This document shows positions 47,988-59,779 of a DNA stretch of 64,000 nucleotides, piece after piece (within the stretch, counting starts at the first letter, position 1; every line of letters starts with the position of its first letter). The notes beneath the pieces are model-generated. The model was not told the DNA's origin. It saw nothing but the letters and a program-made list of their open reading frames with translations, and did not search any database. The stretch covers positions 2,046,001 through 2,110,000 of the forward strand of contig JBCAQO010000014.1 in NCBI GenBank assembly GCA_039111635.1. Direction: 5' to 3'. A program made the position numbers and the translations under genes. The DNA is from Heterobasidion occidentale (taxonomy: Eukaryota; Basidiomycota; Agaricomycetes; Russulales; Bondarzewiaceae).

Positions 47988-49584
47988 CTATGACGTTTTG
48001 CCTTCAGAGGGGGCCTTGGTCCGGTATCTCACGATCCAAGGGTGCTTTCTCACATCTGAAAGAGGGATTCTCTTGTCTGGGTCGTATTGCAATAGCTGAA
48101 GATGGCAATAAGCAAGCGAGCGCAGAGACACTCGAAATCTGATTACTCACAGACATGATGAGATCCCGAGCCTCCCCACTGACTTTGGATGGAATGTGCA
48201 AGTCTACGCTGGCGATGCGCTTGTATGTCGCTGTGTCATTCGATGTAAGCACAGCACTCAGCGATGGTATGGAAGCATCCAACGTACCGCCATATCCTCT
48301 GAGGTCCTCGAATGGGGGTGCGCCGCAGATAAATTCGTAAGTGAGCACGCCGAGCGCCCAGTAGTCAACCTTCTCCGAATGGACCTTGCCCTCTACCATC
48401 TCGGGAGGAAGGTAGTCGAGCGTCCCACATAGCGTGGTCCGTCGGTTGCCCGGCGCATGCACGCTCCAACCGAAGTCTCCAATTTTAAGTTCTCCGTTAA
48501 TGCCTAAAAGCAGGTTCTCGGGCTTGATATCGCGGTGGATGACGTGCTTCGAATGGAGGTACGAAAGAGCATCTGCCATCTGGTCGATGTAGACCGCGCT
48601 CCTCCGCTCAGAGAAAGAACCGTACTTGGTGAGCTGCTTATAAAGCTCTCCCTTCCCAGCGAACTCGAGCATCAGGAAGATGCGTTTCTCGTCATGGAAA
48701 TACCCGTAGAGTCGAAGGACGTGAGGATGTCGGAGGTTCTGCTGAATCTCGATCTCCCTCCGGATCTGCTTCTCCACCTTCGACTGGATGATCTCGGACT
48801 TGTACAAACACTTGAGGGCCAAGATGTATCGCGGCTCGCATTTAGTGCGGATCATGTACACGCGCCCAAACTTGCCCTTGCCTAGTGGGCGACCTATATC
48901 GAAGTCGTAGAGATGCCACTCACGAGTAGGTCGCGCACTGTGATATACGTGAGCATAAGGCTGCGGTTTCGTGCCTGGGCACTGACCCAAGAATACTCGA
49001 ATCGAGGGCAAGTTGCTTTGCTGCCTCTCCATGCACGACCTGACCTCTTGTCTCGTTCTCGATCTCAAACCCCCCATCATAGCGACCGATGTCGATTTCA
49101 GGCTGCGCGGCCGACGATGTCTGTTTCGACTTTGCTGCCGTCGTCGTGGTCGTAGCCGTAGTCGATTGGCTTGTGGGGATCTTAGACGAAGATGCCTTGT
49201 GCTTCAGAATTGGTTTGGGAGCGGGTTTTGGGACATTCGGTGCAGCAAACTTGGTCAAGAGCTTGGAGACATTCGTCTGGCTAGGCTGCTTCTGGTGCGC
49301 TGGCTTCGCTTTCGCAGCCGCAGTGGTGGTTGTAGTCGTGGTATTTGTTTGGAGGATATCTCGAGAGCAGCAATTTGACGAGTCACTGCGCCGATAGACG
49401 TCATGACGAAGAGGATGAGGAGAGGGACAAGGTGACCCAAGGTGACGCTGAGGAGAGGATGACAAGACAAGACAAGACGAGAGCTGTCGCGTGGTCCCGT
49501 GATGTGGTTCGACTTTTTGGAACTCCGCTACACGACGCGTTCCTGTCACGGGATGCGAAAGGAGCGCGTCGTGGGAAGGTCTCA
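47988..49584 (-). CDS. IPL1: Aurora-type mitotic protein kinase (Ipl1/Ark1)
   Basis: The kinase domain is clear: [21 protein letters not shown] (about 48925-48865), [10 protein letters not shown] with the ATP lysine, [20 protein letters not shown], catalytic loop [11 protein letters not shown] (about 48545-48510) and DFGWSVHAP. The activation loop [19 protein letters not shown] is the Aurora signature. The last exon gives [20 protein letters not shown] and ends [11 protein letters not shown] at 47988-47990. Upstream is [20 protein letters not shown], then a Thr/Lys/Ala-rich N-terminus. The start is uncertain: the open frame allows ATG at 49584, while a conserved-looking [13 protein letters not shown] (ATG at about 49403) lies one frame off. 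Aurora kinase corrects chromosome attachment as part of the chromosomal passenger complex. Confidence 0.87.
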
Positions 49585-50885
49585 CCATATCCAGCATTTG
49601 CCCCCGTTCGACGAGGCTGATTGGCACCGTCGACGGAAAGCAGCGGAAAGCTAACAGCGCTCGCACTCCTCAGCGAGCGTTAGTATCGGCATGTCGAGCC
49701 TCGGGCTTGAATGGGGGCTGGCGGCCCCAGCCGATGCTATGGGCTCAGCCTGTCGTCGCGTTCAGCAGCCCAGCGACTGGTTTTACATCTCGGACGAGCC
49801 TCTCACTCGCCGTTCACCTGGACAGCTCTACGGACCCAGTACATGGACGCCAGTTGTTCAGGTCTGAGACCCACAGCGGCGGCTACTCTGCACCTCCAAC
49901 GCCTCGCAGTAACGCCGCATGCACGCGACGCACAACAGACATCCTATACCCGACGCCGTATCTTTTTGAAACGTCAACAAGTTCCGCTGTTCATCCATGA
50001 GATACCATAACGGGACCCGCCCCAGCCACCCACTCGAACAGCCCTCCACCACGTTGTGGGAGAGGACAAATCGCTCTCGGGCCGATCATCGTGCTCATCG
50101 TGCCCAGGATAGGCTAGGACGGAGGCTGACGGAGGATCTTTCGGCATTTTCCAAGAACGTCCAGATTGCAGAGCGCGAGGGACACGGTTCTCTGGCGGTT
50201 CTCCTCAACATCATGCCGAGGCGCCGATGATCATCACCGCCGTGCGCTGCTGGGCGTAAGCTTTGAAACATATGTGGACAGGTTACGCGAGCTCTGCTCT
50301 TATTAGGTTCAAGGGGGTGGACGCGATGAGCATCTTGCGCCCTCTCGGGCCTTGAGGCGGTGTTATATCGTGTATGGGGGCGTGAGCGGGGTCGGAGATG
50401 GCGAATGTAGATATCGTTGTATGCATCCCCTTTTGTCAAGTCAACAAGGGGGCATTGCGCCGGGTGCGTTTGCGGAGGGCCTATCGCTCCTATCGTTCCG
50501 CGTCTCCCTTTACGCCTTTGCGGTCCCGCGGGACACGTGAGCGTGTCGCACATGCCGTCGTACTGAACCCGACCGAATCCCGAAGACGAGACTATGCCCC
50601 CTTCGAGGACACGACAGTGACACGACCCCTAAGACTAAGCAGAAACAAGAATCTAGTCGTCGCGCACGCTCGTTGTTTTCATGCGATAATATACATGAGA
50701 TGCAGCATCTTGAAGTCAGTATCTATACAGGCCTGTGGTGGGGTATAGATTCGATACACGGTGCGGATGAGCGTCCCTTCATCCCGGTCGCGCGCACATG
50801 CCCGAACGGCACTGTCGTCGCCCTCGTCTCAAGTTCCAAATGTCCCTTAGCCTAGCCCTACCCGCACGGACGCGCGCGCGCGATC
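49585..50885. other. Spacer, no confident gene
   Basis: About 1.3 kb. A 152-codon minus-strand frame (50095-50553) is Arg/Pro-rich without motif or splice context. Nothing is called. Confidence 0.5.
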
Positions 50886-53063
50886 TCATGGCCGCTTCAA
50901 CCACACAGGCCGATGGGCGTCGAGCCGCATCGGTGCCTCGCCGACACGCACCTTGGTCTTCGACATGACCGCAGCGTGCCGTATCGCCGTGATGTTGTGG
51001 TACACGGGGCCTGGCTGCACGCCCGCATCCGGCACCGCCTGCTCGATCTTTGTGCTGAAACCGGCGACCTCGGTGTCGAGCGGGACCCCGCGCGGCGGGA
51101 GGGGCTCGCCGTTTTTGAATGCCTCTTCTGGGCTGAGGTACCCAAGCGAACGGACCCAGTGCAGCGTCGCTCCGAGAGAGACGTGCACCTCGTAAGAGCC
51201 GCCCTCCTGTTGTGCGTTGTCATGATGGTCAGCGGGTCGTATATCGAGGGTGACGAGATGATGGTAGACCCACGGTGATGGTTCTGCAGAGCGCGCTGAT
51301 GATGCCGAACGCCAACAGGTAGCCGGCGGCGTGATCGAGCGCTTGCATCGGCAACGAACGATAAGGCGGGAAATCCTTGACATTCCCACCGTTAGCAAGG
51401 ACATAGTCTTTATATGCTTGTGCCTCTGCAACATTCATCCCGCCTATCGCCTGGACCAACGAGTCGAACTGTGATGGTTGTCAGTGACAACACACCGACG
51501 TTCCAATCGAGAACAATGGGAAAGACGTTGAGGCAGGAGGGGACGTACACCCTTCAAGTCTTTGAACTCCCCCGAGAATCCGTATGCGCTCAACGTCCCA
51601 TACACAATCCCTGGACGCGCCTTCGCGACCTCTTCAGGCCCAAATCCGAGGCCCTGGAGGCCACCAGGTCTATACGCCTGCAGAAATATCCGCATCTTTC
51701 ACCAAGTTCTGTAATGTTGCTTTGTCCTTGGGATCACGCAGGTCTAGCTGTGTTGTCCGCTTGCCGCGGGATGTGTCCATATCCAGCAACGGTAGACTAG
51801 GGAGGTTCGGGGAAGTAACAAGCAAAGTATCTGCGCCGTGGGCTGCATACCGCACAAATAAGTTATTCGAATAAGTGCAGACCATACAAAAAGAGAATCA
51901 CGCACCAGCAAGTGTTCGCCCACACACAGGACCCGCCAACACCCTCGTGAGATCCAACACCCGTATCCCATCCAAGGCTCTCGCAAACTCTGTTCCTGAT
52001 AGGATGCGCCTTGGCGCGTCGCCAATCTTGCGGACGTAAACCGACTCGTTGTTGACCGTCTGGCGCGCATGCGGGTGCCGGTCTGCTTCTTCGAAGGACC
52101 GAACGGCGACGGCGCACAGGTTACGCTTCATCACCTCTGCTTCGAAGTCGGTGGAAGACCAGGAGGCGAGGGCGGCCGCTACGGCGGCCTTTGTAGGCGC
52201 GCATTTGAGGATATCGATCAGGCCCTGCTTGTGACTGTCATGAATGAATGATAAATGGAGTCAGTGACATTGGCTCTGAGAAAGAGCGATGCAGCATAGC
52301 ACGGAGGTAACGGACAAGGCCGAGAAACGAAATGAAATAAAATGAAGCCGACGCGGGGATCATTGAGCACGATCGAGCTAGTAGGGCGATGATGTCATAG
52401 AAGGGCGTATTACTTCACGGCAGCGTGGCCTTGCAGCAACTAGGCAGCCGTGCGGATCCGGCACGCGACGGAACATTCTGGGGCATCTCGCGAGCACTTG
52501 CACGCTCTAAAGGGAAAAGAGGGTTAGGGATAATGGGGGACTCACTGCGGGAAATTCGCGTGCAAGCGCACATGACCGTCCTTTGTCTTGAAGAAATCGG
52601 ACAGTTCGTCGAACAAGAGGCTTTTGGGTATTTGGTCGTCAACGGTATAGTACTTTTCACTGTCTGCGCGCACCAGGAGAAGAGCGTCAGTTGAGGGTTG
52701 AGGATTGAGTGAATCGATGAAGGCTGCCAGCGAGGTGCTTACTGAACTCAATCACGGCATGTCGGGCCTCCACGGACACATCCTGTTCCTCTCCGGTGCG
52801 CAGCTTGTGGAAGTGGGCGGCGGCAAGAGCAGAGACGCCTATGGCCGTCTATCGATAGCGGATGCGTCGTCCTGTCTGTCTGCGAGAGGAACGAAAGAGG
52901 TGCGGACCTGTGCAGCAAAGCCAAGTTTGAAATGCGAGTCGACGGAAGGATCTGGTGATTTGGATAGATGGAGATGAGCCATGGAATCCGGGGGGAGGCC
53001 CTGGGCGATCCAGAGGGCGTTTGCGGGGGCGAGGACGATCTGGTCGAGGACGGAGGAGAACAT
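50886..53063 (-). CDS. Class III CoA-transferase (CaiB/BaiF family)
   Basis: Start ATG at 53063 (MFSSVLDQIVLAPANALWIAQGLPPD); the stop is at 50886 after HRPVWLKRP. Conserved core pieces are LDGIRVLDLTRVLAGPVCGRTLA, HGADTLLVTSPNLPSLPLLD, DTSRGKRTTQLDLRDPKDKA and LVKDADIFLQAYRPGG. GFGPEEVAKARPGIVYGTLSAYGF, FDSLVQAIGGMNVAEA, MQALDHAAGYLLAFG, YEVHVSLGATLHWVRSLGYL and NGEPLPPRG follow. The family usually forms interlocked dimers and moves CoA between carboxylic acids, or racemises 2-methylacyl-CoA. The catalytic Asp of family III would fall in the ALDHAAG segment. The N-terminal 200 residues include a DDQIPKSLLFDELSDFFKTK helix region. The substrate cannot be told. At least six introns interrupt it. 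A TATATATA lies about 92 bp upstream. The next gene upstream, on the same strand, is a P450. Confidence 0.85.
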
Positions 53064-53153
53064 GGCAGTGGATATGTGTCGGAGGTGTGGATGGGGATGA
53101 AGGATGCGACGAGAGAGCCCGAGCACAAACGACGGCGCCGATGTCGATGCACG

Positions 53154-53162
53154 CTATATATA
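53154..53162 (-). promoter_or_regulatory. TATA box of the CoA-transferase gene
   Basis: A TATATATAG-type element on the minus strand, about 92 bp upstream of the ATG at 53063. Confidence 0.55.
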
Positions 53163-53530
53163 CAATTGTGTGCATCTCAGCGCTAATAGACCTCGCGCTA
53201 GACCCTCTCTATCGCTACCGAGCATGCTTCATTCCCCCCGGATCTGCTCAAATCTAGTCAAATCTCTATTTCGTCCGCATCAGGCACACCAAATCGGGCA
53301 CCGTCCCTCCCGCTTTCATATCTCCGTTATCCCGTCCCTCTCGTGCCATGACCGTTCACTGCTGCGAGCAGACGTGTATATCCCACTTTCAGATGTCTTT
53401 TCAAGTCTCTCAGACTATGTATGACATGCAAAATTCGGCACTTCGTTTCGTATCATACATCAAGCTTCTGGAAGCACTCCAAGCGACGTCTGAGCGCCCC
53501 GGGCGACGCTGCGACCACGGTCACCGCTCG

Positions 53531-55790
53531 CTATAGCACGCCTTTGATCAGTCCTTCCGCCGTCTGATCCCTTGGCACGATAGAACATGTGAATGGACAC
53601 GAATGACTGCGGGTTTTCCCATGAGTAGGTACCTCAGGAGTGAACAAACATGGCCCTCACCTGATCGCTGCATCAGTGTAGGCGCGCTCAACAGGAATTT
53701 CTTTTCCATCGGCGTCTTTGGCGTGGCCCACAGTGAAGACCGACAGGACAGACGCGATGACTATCCAGAGTGTAGCATCAGCCAGGTGCCGGCCGGGGCA
53801 TATCCTGTTCGCGGGGTCAGCTTATCGAGTGCTGCCAGATGAGGAAGCATTTTTTTGCCTACCTTCTCCCGAATCCAAAAACAGAAGACAGTAACGGATC
53901 TTCTTTGATCTTACCGTCCGATGTCAAAAATCGTTCGGGCTTGAATGCATCTGGGTCTGGATACGTCTCAGGATCCTGCAATATGGCCCTGTGAACATGG
54001 CGTTATGAAACAGGTGTGGGAAATTCCAACATCTAGACGCGCACCAGAGATTTGCGAAGATATTGGTGCCTACGCAGTGTCGTCAACTTTGATCTTTAGA
54101 AAGCAGAGCAAAACGGCACACACCCTTCGGAATGTAATAGCCCTCGTAAACGTCGTCCTCCCTAATCACGTGCGACACTCCTTGATGCAGATGTGTTATA
54201 ATGGGCGCATTACCCATGAAAGCCGCTGTACATACCTAATGGAACCACCGGATGCCAGCGTTTTACTTCCATGCAAATCGCGTTGACGTAAGGCAGATTC
54301 TCATAGTCACCAAAATCCGGCAGCCTTCCCCGCCCGACAACGACATCAATCTCGGCCTGCGCACGCTTCTGCACGGCGGGGCTAAGCACGAGCGCGAGGA
54401 AAGCGCTGCCCAGAGCTGCCTTGGACTGTTTGCGGGACCGGCTAAGCTGCTCTGAAAAAAAAGGGGGGACACGAGACGCGCTCACCGTGTCCGCGCCGGC
54501 TGCGGAGGTAAAATCAGAATGGAGGCGAGACGTCGGCGTTGTGATGCATGCATGTTCGAGCACTGACCGGTGTACAGAGTCGCGGCGACCGATTTGATCG
54601 TAAGCTCTTCTTGCTCAGTTGGTCCGATGCCTTGATATGCATTTAGGTTGTCGCGCGTGAGCGAAGGGCGGGCGGTCCCGTCTCGCTGTGGCGTTTGGTC
54701 GCGCGTCATATGCAAGCTCTTCGATAACTGGAAATTTCGCAAGGGGGCGCACCATCGCTTTCTTCACATACTCGTAAGGCGCGTTGACCATTTCCCGAGC
54801 GATCCGTGCGGTTTCCGACGCCATGCCTTTGAATCGCATACCCGGCACCCATGCTGGCAAGTGTCTCACTGTTTTATGGGAGGCCAGGTCAGCTCTGGAT
54901 GTGTCCAGAGGCGAGCGAGGCCGCAGACGCTCACATGTCGGTAAGGCGTTTACCAGCGTAGCGCCAGGGAGGAATACCGCCGATGACCTGTACGAGATCT
55001 CTTCCGCGAGAGACACGAACCGGTCGTTCGATTCGGCAATCTCGTAGCCATAGGCGAGGTTGATAACGATGGCTCCTGTGAGGCTTTTCCGTTTCACGTC
55101 AGCCTTGAGATGTGGGTGAAAGGGAAAATGGTCGTTACTGACTGTGCGATGTGTTCATCGAGCGCCTCCGGGCGATGGAGCAGCTTTTTGAGAAAGTCAT
55201 GCGTGTAACGTCTCTGCATCGGCCGATAAAGCAATGCAGCGCTGGGGCGCAGGCTGCGATCAGACACCCTGCGCTGCGCGCGCCACTCGTGAGAGTAAGA
55301 CGTGAAGACGATGTTCCACCAATCGACGCCCATTCTGAGACACCGACATCAGAGAATCAGCATCTCACTTTTCTGCGTAGACGGCCGATACTCACATCTT
55401 AAACACCGGGACTACCGGTCGGTCCGAGTATATTTCGCCGCGCTTATCGAGAAGGTCTTTGGCGGCTTTGTGAGAGTTGAGGATCACCAGCCTCTGGCCG
55501 AGCACAGTGAAAGATACGACAGCGCCTACGGGTTGTCCATGAGCTTGTAAGTAGTTGTATGTAGAACTTCTAAAAATGGCCATACCGTATGTTTCCCCCC
55601 ACTTCGCATATGTCTTCCAAGTGTTCTTGTTCAATATATCGAAGATGTTTCCGACGAGGGGAAGTGGCATCGGGCCAGGAGGATAAGGAAGGCCATATGG
55701 TTTCCGATGCTTGGTCCAGTACGCCTTGGCGAAGACCAGAAAAGCGATCAACGCGACAAAGTCGAGAAACCCCAGATTGATGGACGACAT
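53531..55790 (-). CDS. Cytochrome P450, stand-alone fifth gene of a different family
   Basis: Start ATG at 55790 with anchor LGFLDFVALIAFLVFAKAYW and hinge PYPPGPMPLPLVGNIF. Exons give AVVSFTVLGQRLVILNSHKA, MGVDWWNIVFTSYSHEWRAQ, YGYEIAESNDRFVSLAEEI, VRHLPAWVPGMRFKGMASE and helix I AGADT (about 54489-54503). ExxR as EVKRW, then GYYIPKG, PERF and heme loop FGFGRR/ICPGRH (53880 down to about 53795) follow. The last exon ends CSIVPRDQTAEGLIKGVL with TAG at 53531-53533. It is clearly less similar to the four clustered P450s than they are to each other (PLVGNIF hinge, CPGRH instead of CPGRW), so it is not a displaced copy. All catalytic landmarks are intact. The substrate is unknown. No TATA box is obvious upstream. 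Confidence 0.87.
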
Positions 55791-57381
55791 GGCAGCGCTT
55801 CTGTGTTGCTCGAGAGGTAAAGGAGCCGTTCTGCCCTTCGCGTTCGCTTTAAGAAGGCCAGTATCGCTCGCTCCGCAACGGGAGTTCCGTATGTGAAGTG
55901 AAAAGGCCAGAAACCCCGGGCCCAGTGCGCCATGTTATTTGCAAACAAGAGGTGTCCAGAATCACGGACGCTCGATGTTACGGCAGGATAAGAGCAGCGG
56001 GGCTTCGCAATATTCCGCTTGACCACAGCGGCTGTAGCTTGAAGACCCCGGCGCGGAAAGGCATTCCCCAACAGTGAACCACGGGGAAATTTTAGACGTT
56101 GCTACTCCCGAGCAGGTGCATGACCGTTTTTACGTCCCTTCTCACTCCCACGATCGAATAATCGGCTGTGAGCTTTATCTGAGAATTTAAGCGGACACGG
56201 GTACATGGAGCTCAAAGTGAGAAAATAAACCTTCTGATACAAGCTGGAGCACTCATGGAAGACGTTCTATGCAGGCGCATGCTCGGCTCCCTGTATATAT
56301 GAAACTTATGATCAGAAAACGGATGGGGGTATTCACCACGTCCATGAGCATTCGATTGACCGTTCAAGATTTATGAGGCTTCACTCTCGGACCCACGTCA
56401 TCGCCTAGTGCTTGTTCTGACGCGTCGGCGAATCAAGCAATCTTACTACTATGGTCAGTCATGAGGGACACATACGAAGAATTATGACGCACAAGAGGAG
56501 CAGCACCACATATATCCGAACCATGCCCGGACAGCTTTTCAACCACCGATACTCAGACAATCCGAGTTTCCGTGGGAACTACGTCCGAAAAGAAAGAGAA
56601 AAAATTCTGCTCCATTCTACTAGGGTTCACCATCCTGCTGAAACACAAAAACAAAGCGAACCTCTACATGTTTGAACCTGACGTCTTCCATGAGCAAAGC
56701 CCAGAGCAGCATGTCGCTCCGTTGCAAAGTTACCGAGACCAAACCCATGAGATTGTCTTCCTTAAGTTTAGCACCTAAACAATTTTTGTCGGTGTTCTTA
56801 AACCCGTCCGAAAGGCGAAATCTGGAGCTTGCCCTCGTTTGGCTGATCATTGACATCGATGTTGCTCTCCATATTTGATCCGGTATGCAACTGAGTCGGC
56901 GGACTTTGATCCTCGAAGCTTCCATGCCCTGTCACAGTCGTCGGGGCACTGTCGATCATGCTCAGCTTAAATATCAAGGACCCGGAAAAGTCCCAAAACG
57001 ATCCTCTCACCTGCAACACCGAATCTTCTAGGATACATGAACCAGCAGCTGGACTTGAAAAAAAAGAGAAGAGCATCCACTTTCGCCGTCAGTCTCTTGG
57101 AACCTTCCACACCGAGAAATTTCACCCGCACTCGCCGGTACCGGTGCGCGCCCAGCACTGAGCATCAAGGAGGATTAACAAGGAGATTTTGGATTCCGGT
57201 GTCTACATGATTAACAAAAGGCGTGGAGATGTAAACGTCGGCGCCCGTGCATCTACTTCTACGAAGAAGGCGCATGCGTGCAGTGACCGGACCACTACAC
57301 GACCCGCTAATAAACAAAACGCAGTGTCAACCTACAGAGTACAGGAATCCGGGGTAATATAGGGCGCACATGGTCGATGCC
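55791..57381. other. Spacer, no confident gene
   Basis: About 1.6 kb. Minus-strand frames at 56620-57158 (for example MIDSAPTTVTGHGSFEDQSP) are short and have no known motif. Nothing is called. Confidence 0.45.
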
Positions 57382-59147
57382 TTAGTAGATCAAGGAAGAC
57401 ATGTCCGAGCGGATACGGTTGTAGTCGAGAAGACCCTCGATGGAGCCGAGCGCAGCCATGGAGAACTAGAGAATTACATGGTCAGCACTTTGCTTGACCG
57501 ATTGTGGCAACACGACTTACATCCTTGTCCCAGATGTACTTCTGGGCGACGCGCTTGATCTCATCAGCAGTCACCACATCCACGGCGCTCTCGATCTGCT
57601 TCGGCGTCATCCTCCGCCCGCTCGTCACAATCTGCCTCCCAATATCCTCCGCGATCGCGGTCGTCCCGTCAAGCCCAAGGAGCAAGCCGGCCTTCAACTG
57701 GCTCTTCGCCCGCTCAACCTCCGCAGAAGTTGGACCAACGCTCATCCGCGTCCACTCCCTCAATGTGAAATGCATGAGGTCATCGAGGTTCATCAAGTTC
57801 TCCGATACGAGGTAGATGCCCCAAAGGCCGGTGTCGGAGTACGACGTCGAGAAGGACATGAAGCTGTTCGCGAGGTTGTTCTGGGAGATGATGCTCGAGA
57901 GGCGCGAAGAAAGCAGCGACGCGGAACCGAGAGCGCGGTCCCAGTTACCAAAGATGGACTGCATCACGAGCATAGGGTAATAGTCAGGCGATGACCAGCC
58001 GACACCCTCGACCGCGATCGCAATGTGCGCCGTCGGGATATCATCGTCACGAACACGGACTTCAGAGCCAACGAAGTTGGTCCTTGGGTGCGCTAACCGG
58101 CCGAGAGGGATAGGATTTGGCGACACGGGGAGCGTGGAGAAGGATTTCTCCGCAGCCTTAACAAGCTCGGCGTGGTCGACACCACCAGCTCCAACAAGAA
58201 CCATACGGTCAGCGGTGTAATTCGTCTTGATATAAGACGCAAGGTCATCCCGCTGAATGGACAGGATGTTCTTTTTCGGGCCCAGGATAGTGCGGCCTAG
58301 GGCTTGACCTGCATTGAAAAGTCAGGAATCTAGCTCTGAGGGATCACAGCTGCGCGACTGTTCAGCATGGTCGATTGAACCACGAGCGATAATGTCACTG
58401 GCCCCCACACGAAATGGCTGACAAGTCCCAGACTGAAGACATGGTGCAATGTCTTGCGGCAAAACTTCTCGTCACGGATGGGAATAAGAGGATTCCCGGC
58501 TCTTTCGCCCAGCTGAACAGCGGCAAGATGGGTGACGTACCTTGGAAAGCGACCGAGTGCAAGTGATCGAAGACGACTTCCTCGTGTTGCTTGTCAACTT
58601 CCTGCTGCTCTCGGAGAATGACATCCCGCTCCCGCTCGACCGCACTGCTCTCCAGCTTGGAGTTCTGGAGAATGTCTGAGATGATGTCGACGGCCTGGGG
58701 AACGTCCTTGCGGAAGCTCTTCGCATAGTAGACGGTCTGCTCGCGAGAGGTGTAGGCGTTCAAGTGGGCACCGATGTTCTCGACTTCAAGCTCAAGGGCG
58801 TGTTGGGTGCGACGCCCGGTGCCCTTGAAAGCCATGTGCTCGAGGAAGTGAGCAGTCCCGTTCGTAGCGTCGGTCTCTGCGCGCGAGCCAGCATCTATCC
58901 ACACACCAACGGTCGCCGTCTGTGCATGAGGATGCGATTCTGTGGCGACGGTGAGACCGTTGGAAAGGGTTGTGACCTCAGTGAACGGGCCCTGTGATGA
59001 GACAGCTGTCGCCAACGACCGTATGGGTGCCTGTGGACCGTTATTTTTCGAATCTAGAGCTACAGGCGGTATTGTAGCACTCACTGGACGACGCGCCGCG
59101 CTGCGAAGGGCGCGCCCGAGCGAGGCGGAAAGGACACGAGAAACCAT
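57382..59147 (-). CDS. MAS1: Mitochondrial processing peptidase beta subunit
   Basis: Four exons (59147-59085, 59030-58541, 58308-57521, 57465-57382) splice in frame to 474 residues, the usual length. The first intron is 54 bp and could also be read through in frame. The N-terminus is Arg/Ser/Ala-rich without acidic residues, a mitochondrial presequence. The inverted zinc motif HFLEH (with the distal Glu downstream) sits in [14 protein letters not shown], the catalytic site of M16 peptidases. Conserved [35 protein letters not shown] and [16 protein letters not shown] follow, and it ends [15 protein letters not shown]. With the alpha subunit it removes presequences from imported matrix proteins. 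Intron 2 is 232 bp, about four times the local norm. It shares a divergent promoter with the ETF-beta gene. Confidence 0.93.
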
Positions 59148-59779
59148 CAAGGCTATGGAAAAGTTGAGGATGAGGAATTCGGGCGTTCTCGGTGGTGGAT
59201 CCTGCCGACACTTTCGGGCGCCGTTTCAACTCGCCGTGCACAGGTCGGCACGTGCGCACATCTTTATTCGTTGGACGTGAATGTCGATAGTCGGATAGCA
59301 GTCATCGTGAGCGATGGGCATAGCATCAGGAGATGAACGCCTTCTTGCGTAGTATTTCCCCACTGCTCAGCTGAGCGACGAACATTATGTGGCAATAACC
59401 TTGACTGCATATGTGTTGTTGATGTAAGCCTTTTGAAATACCATATTCATGTACTATCCTCTTCATGCTTCCCCTCAATGTGGCGTCTGGAACTTTCCCC
59501 TTCCCCCATCTGAGGCCACATTCTCACTCCTCCAATGCCCAACGTCCATCGGGCCAATGCCTGCTAGTGCACGGCGCTCATTCGCAATCATGTGACAGCT
59601 CGTCGGGTCCTCGGCATCTGCCGTCCGGATCCCGATTCCCCACTGCACTGGACGCAATAATATTTACCGACTGCACTCTCTTCCGTCTTTCCTTTCGTCT
59701 GTTCATCGCTATTGGCATCTACCGTCTCTATCCCAAACCTCACCATAACCGGGAATTCTGATTTGAGCGCTTTGCGACC
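59148..59779. promoter_or_regulatory. Shared divergent promoter, MPP-beta / ETF-beta
   Basis: 632 bp between the start codons of two nuclear genes for mitochondrial proteins transcribed away from each other. No TATA box is visible close to either start. Long pyrimidine-rich stretches on the plus strand (about 59465-59720) precede the ETF-beta ATG, a usual fungal core-promoter feature. Confidence 0.5.

Noticed and set aside
57494..57994. 166-codon plus-strand frame
   Set aside because: Antisense shadow of MPP-beta.
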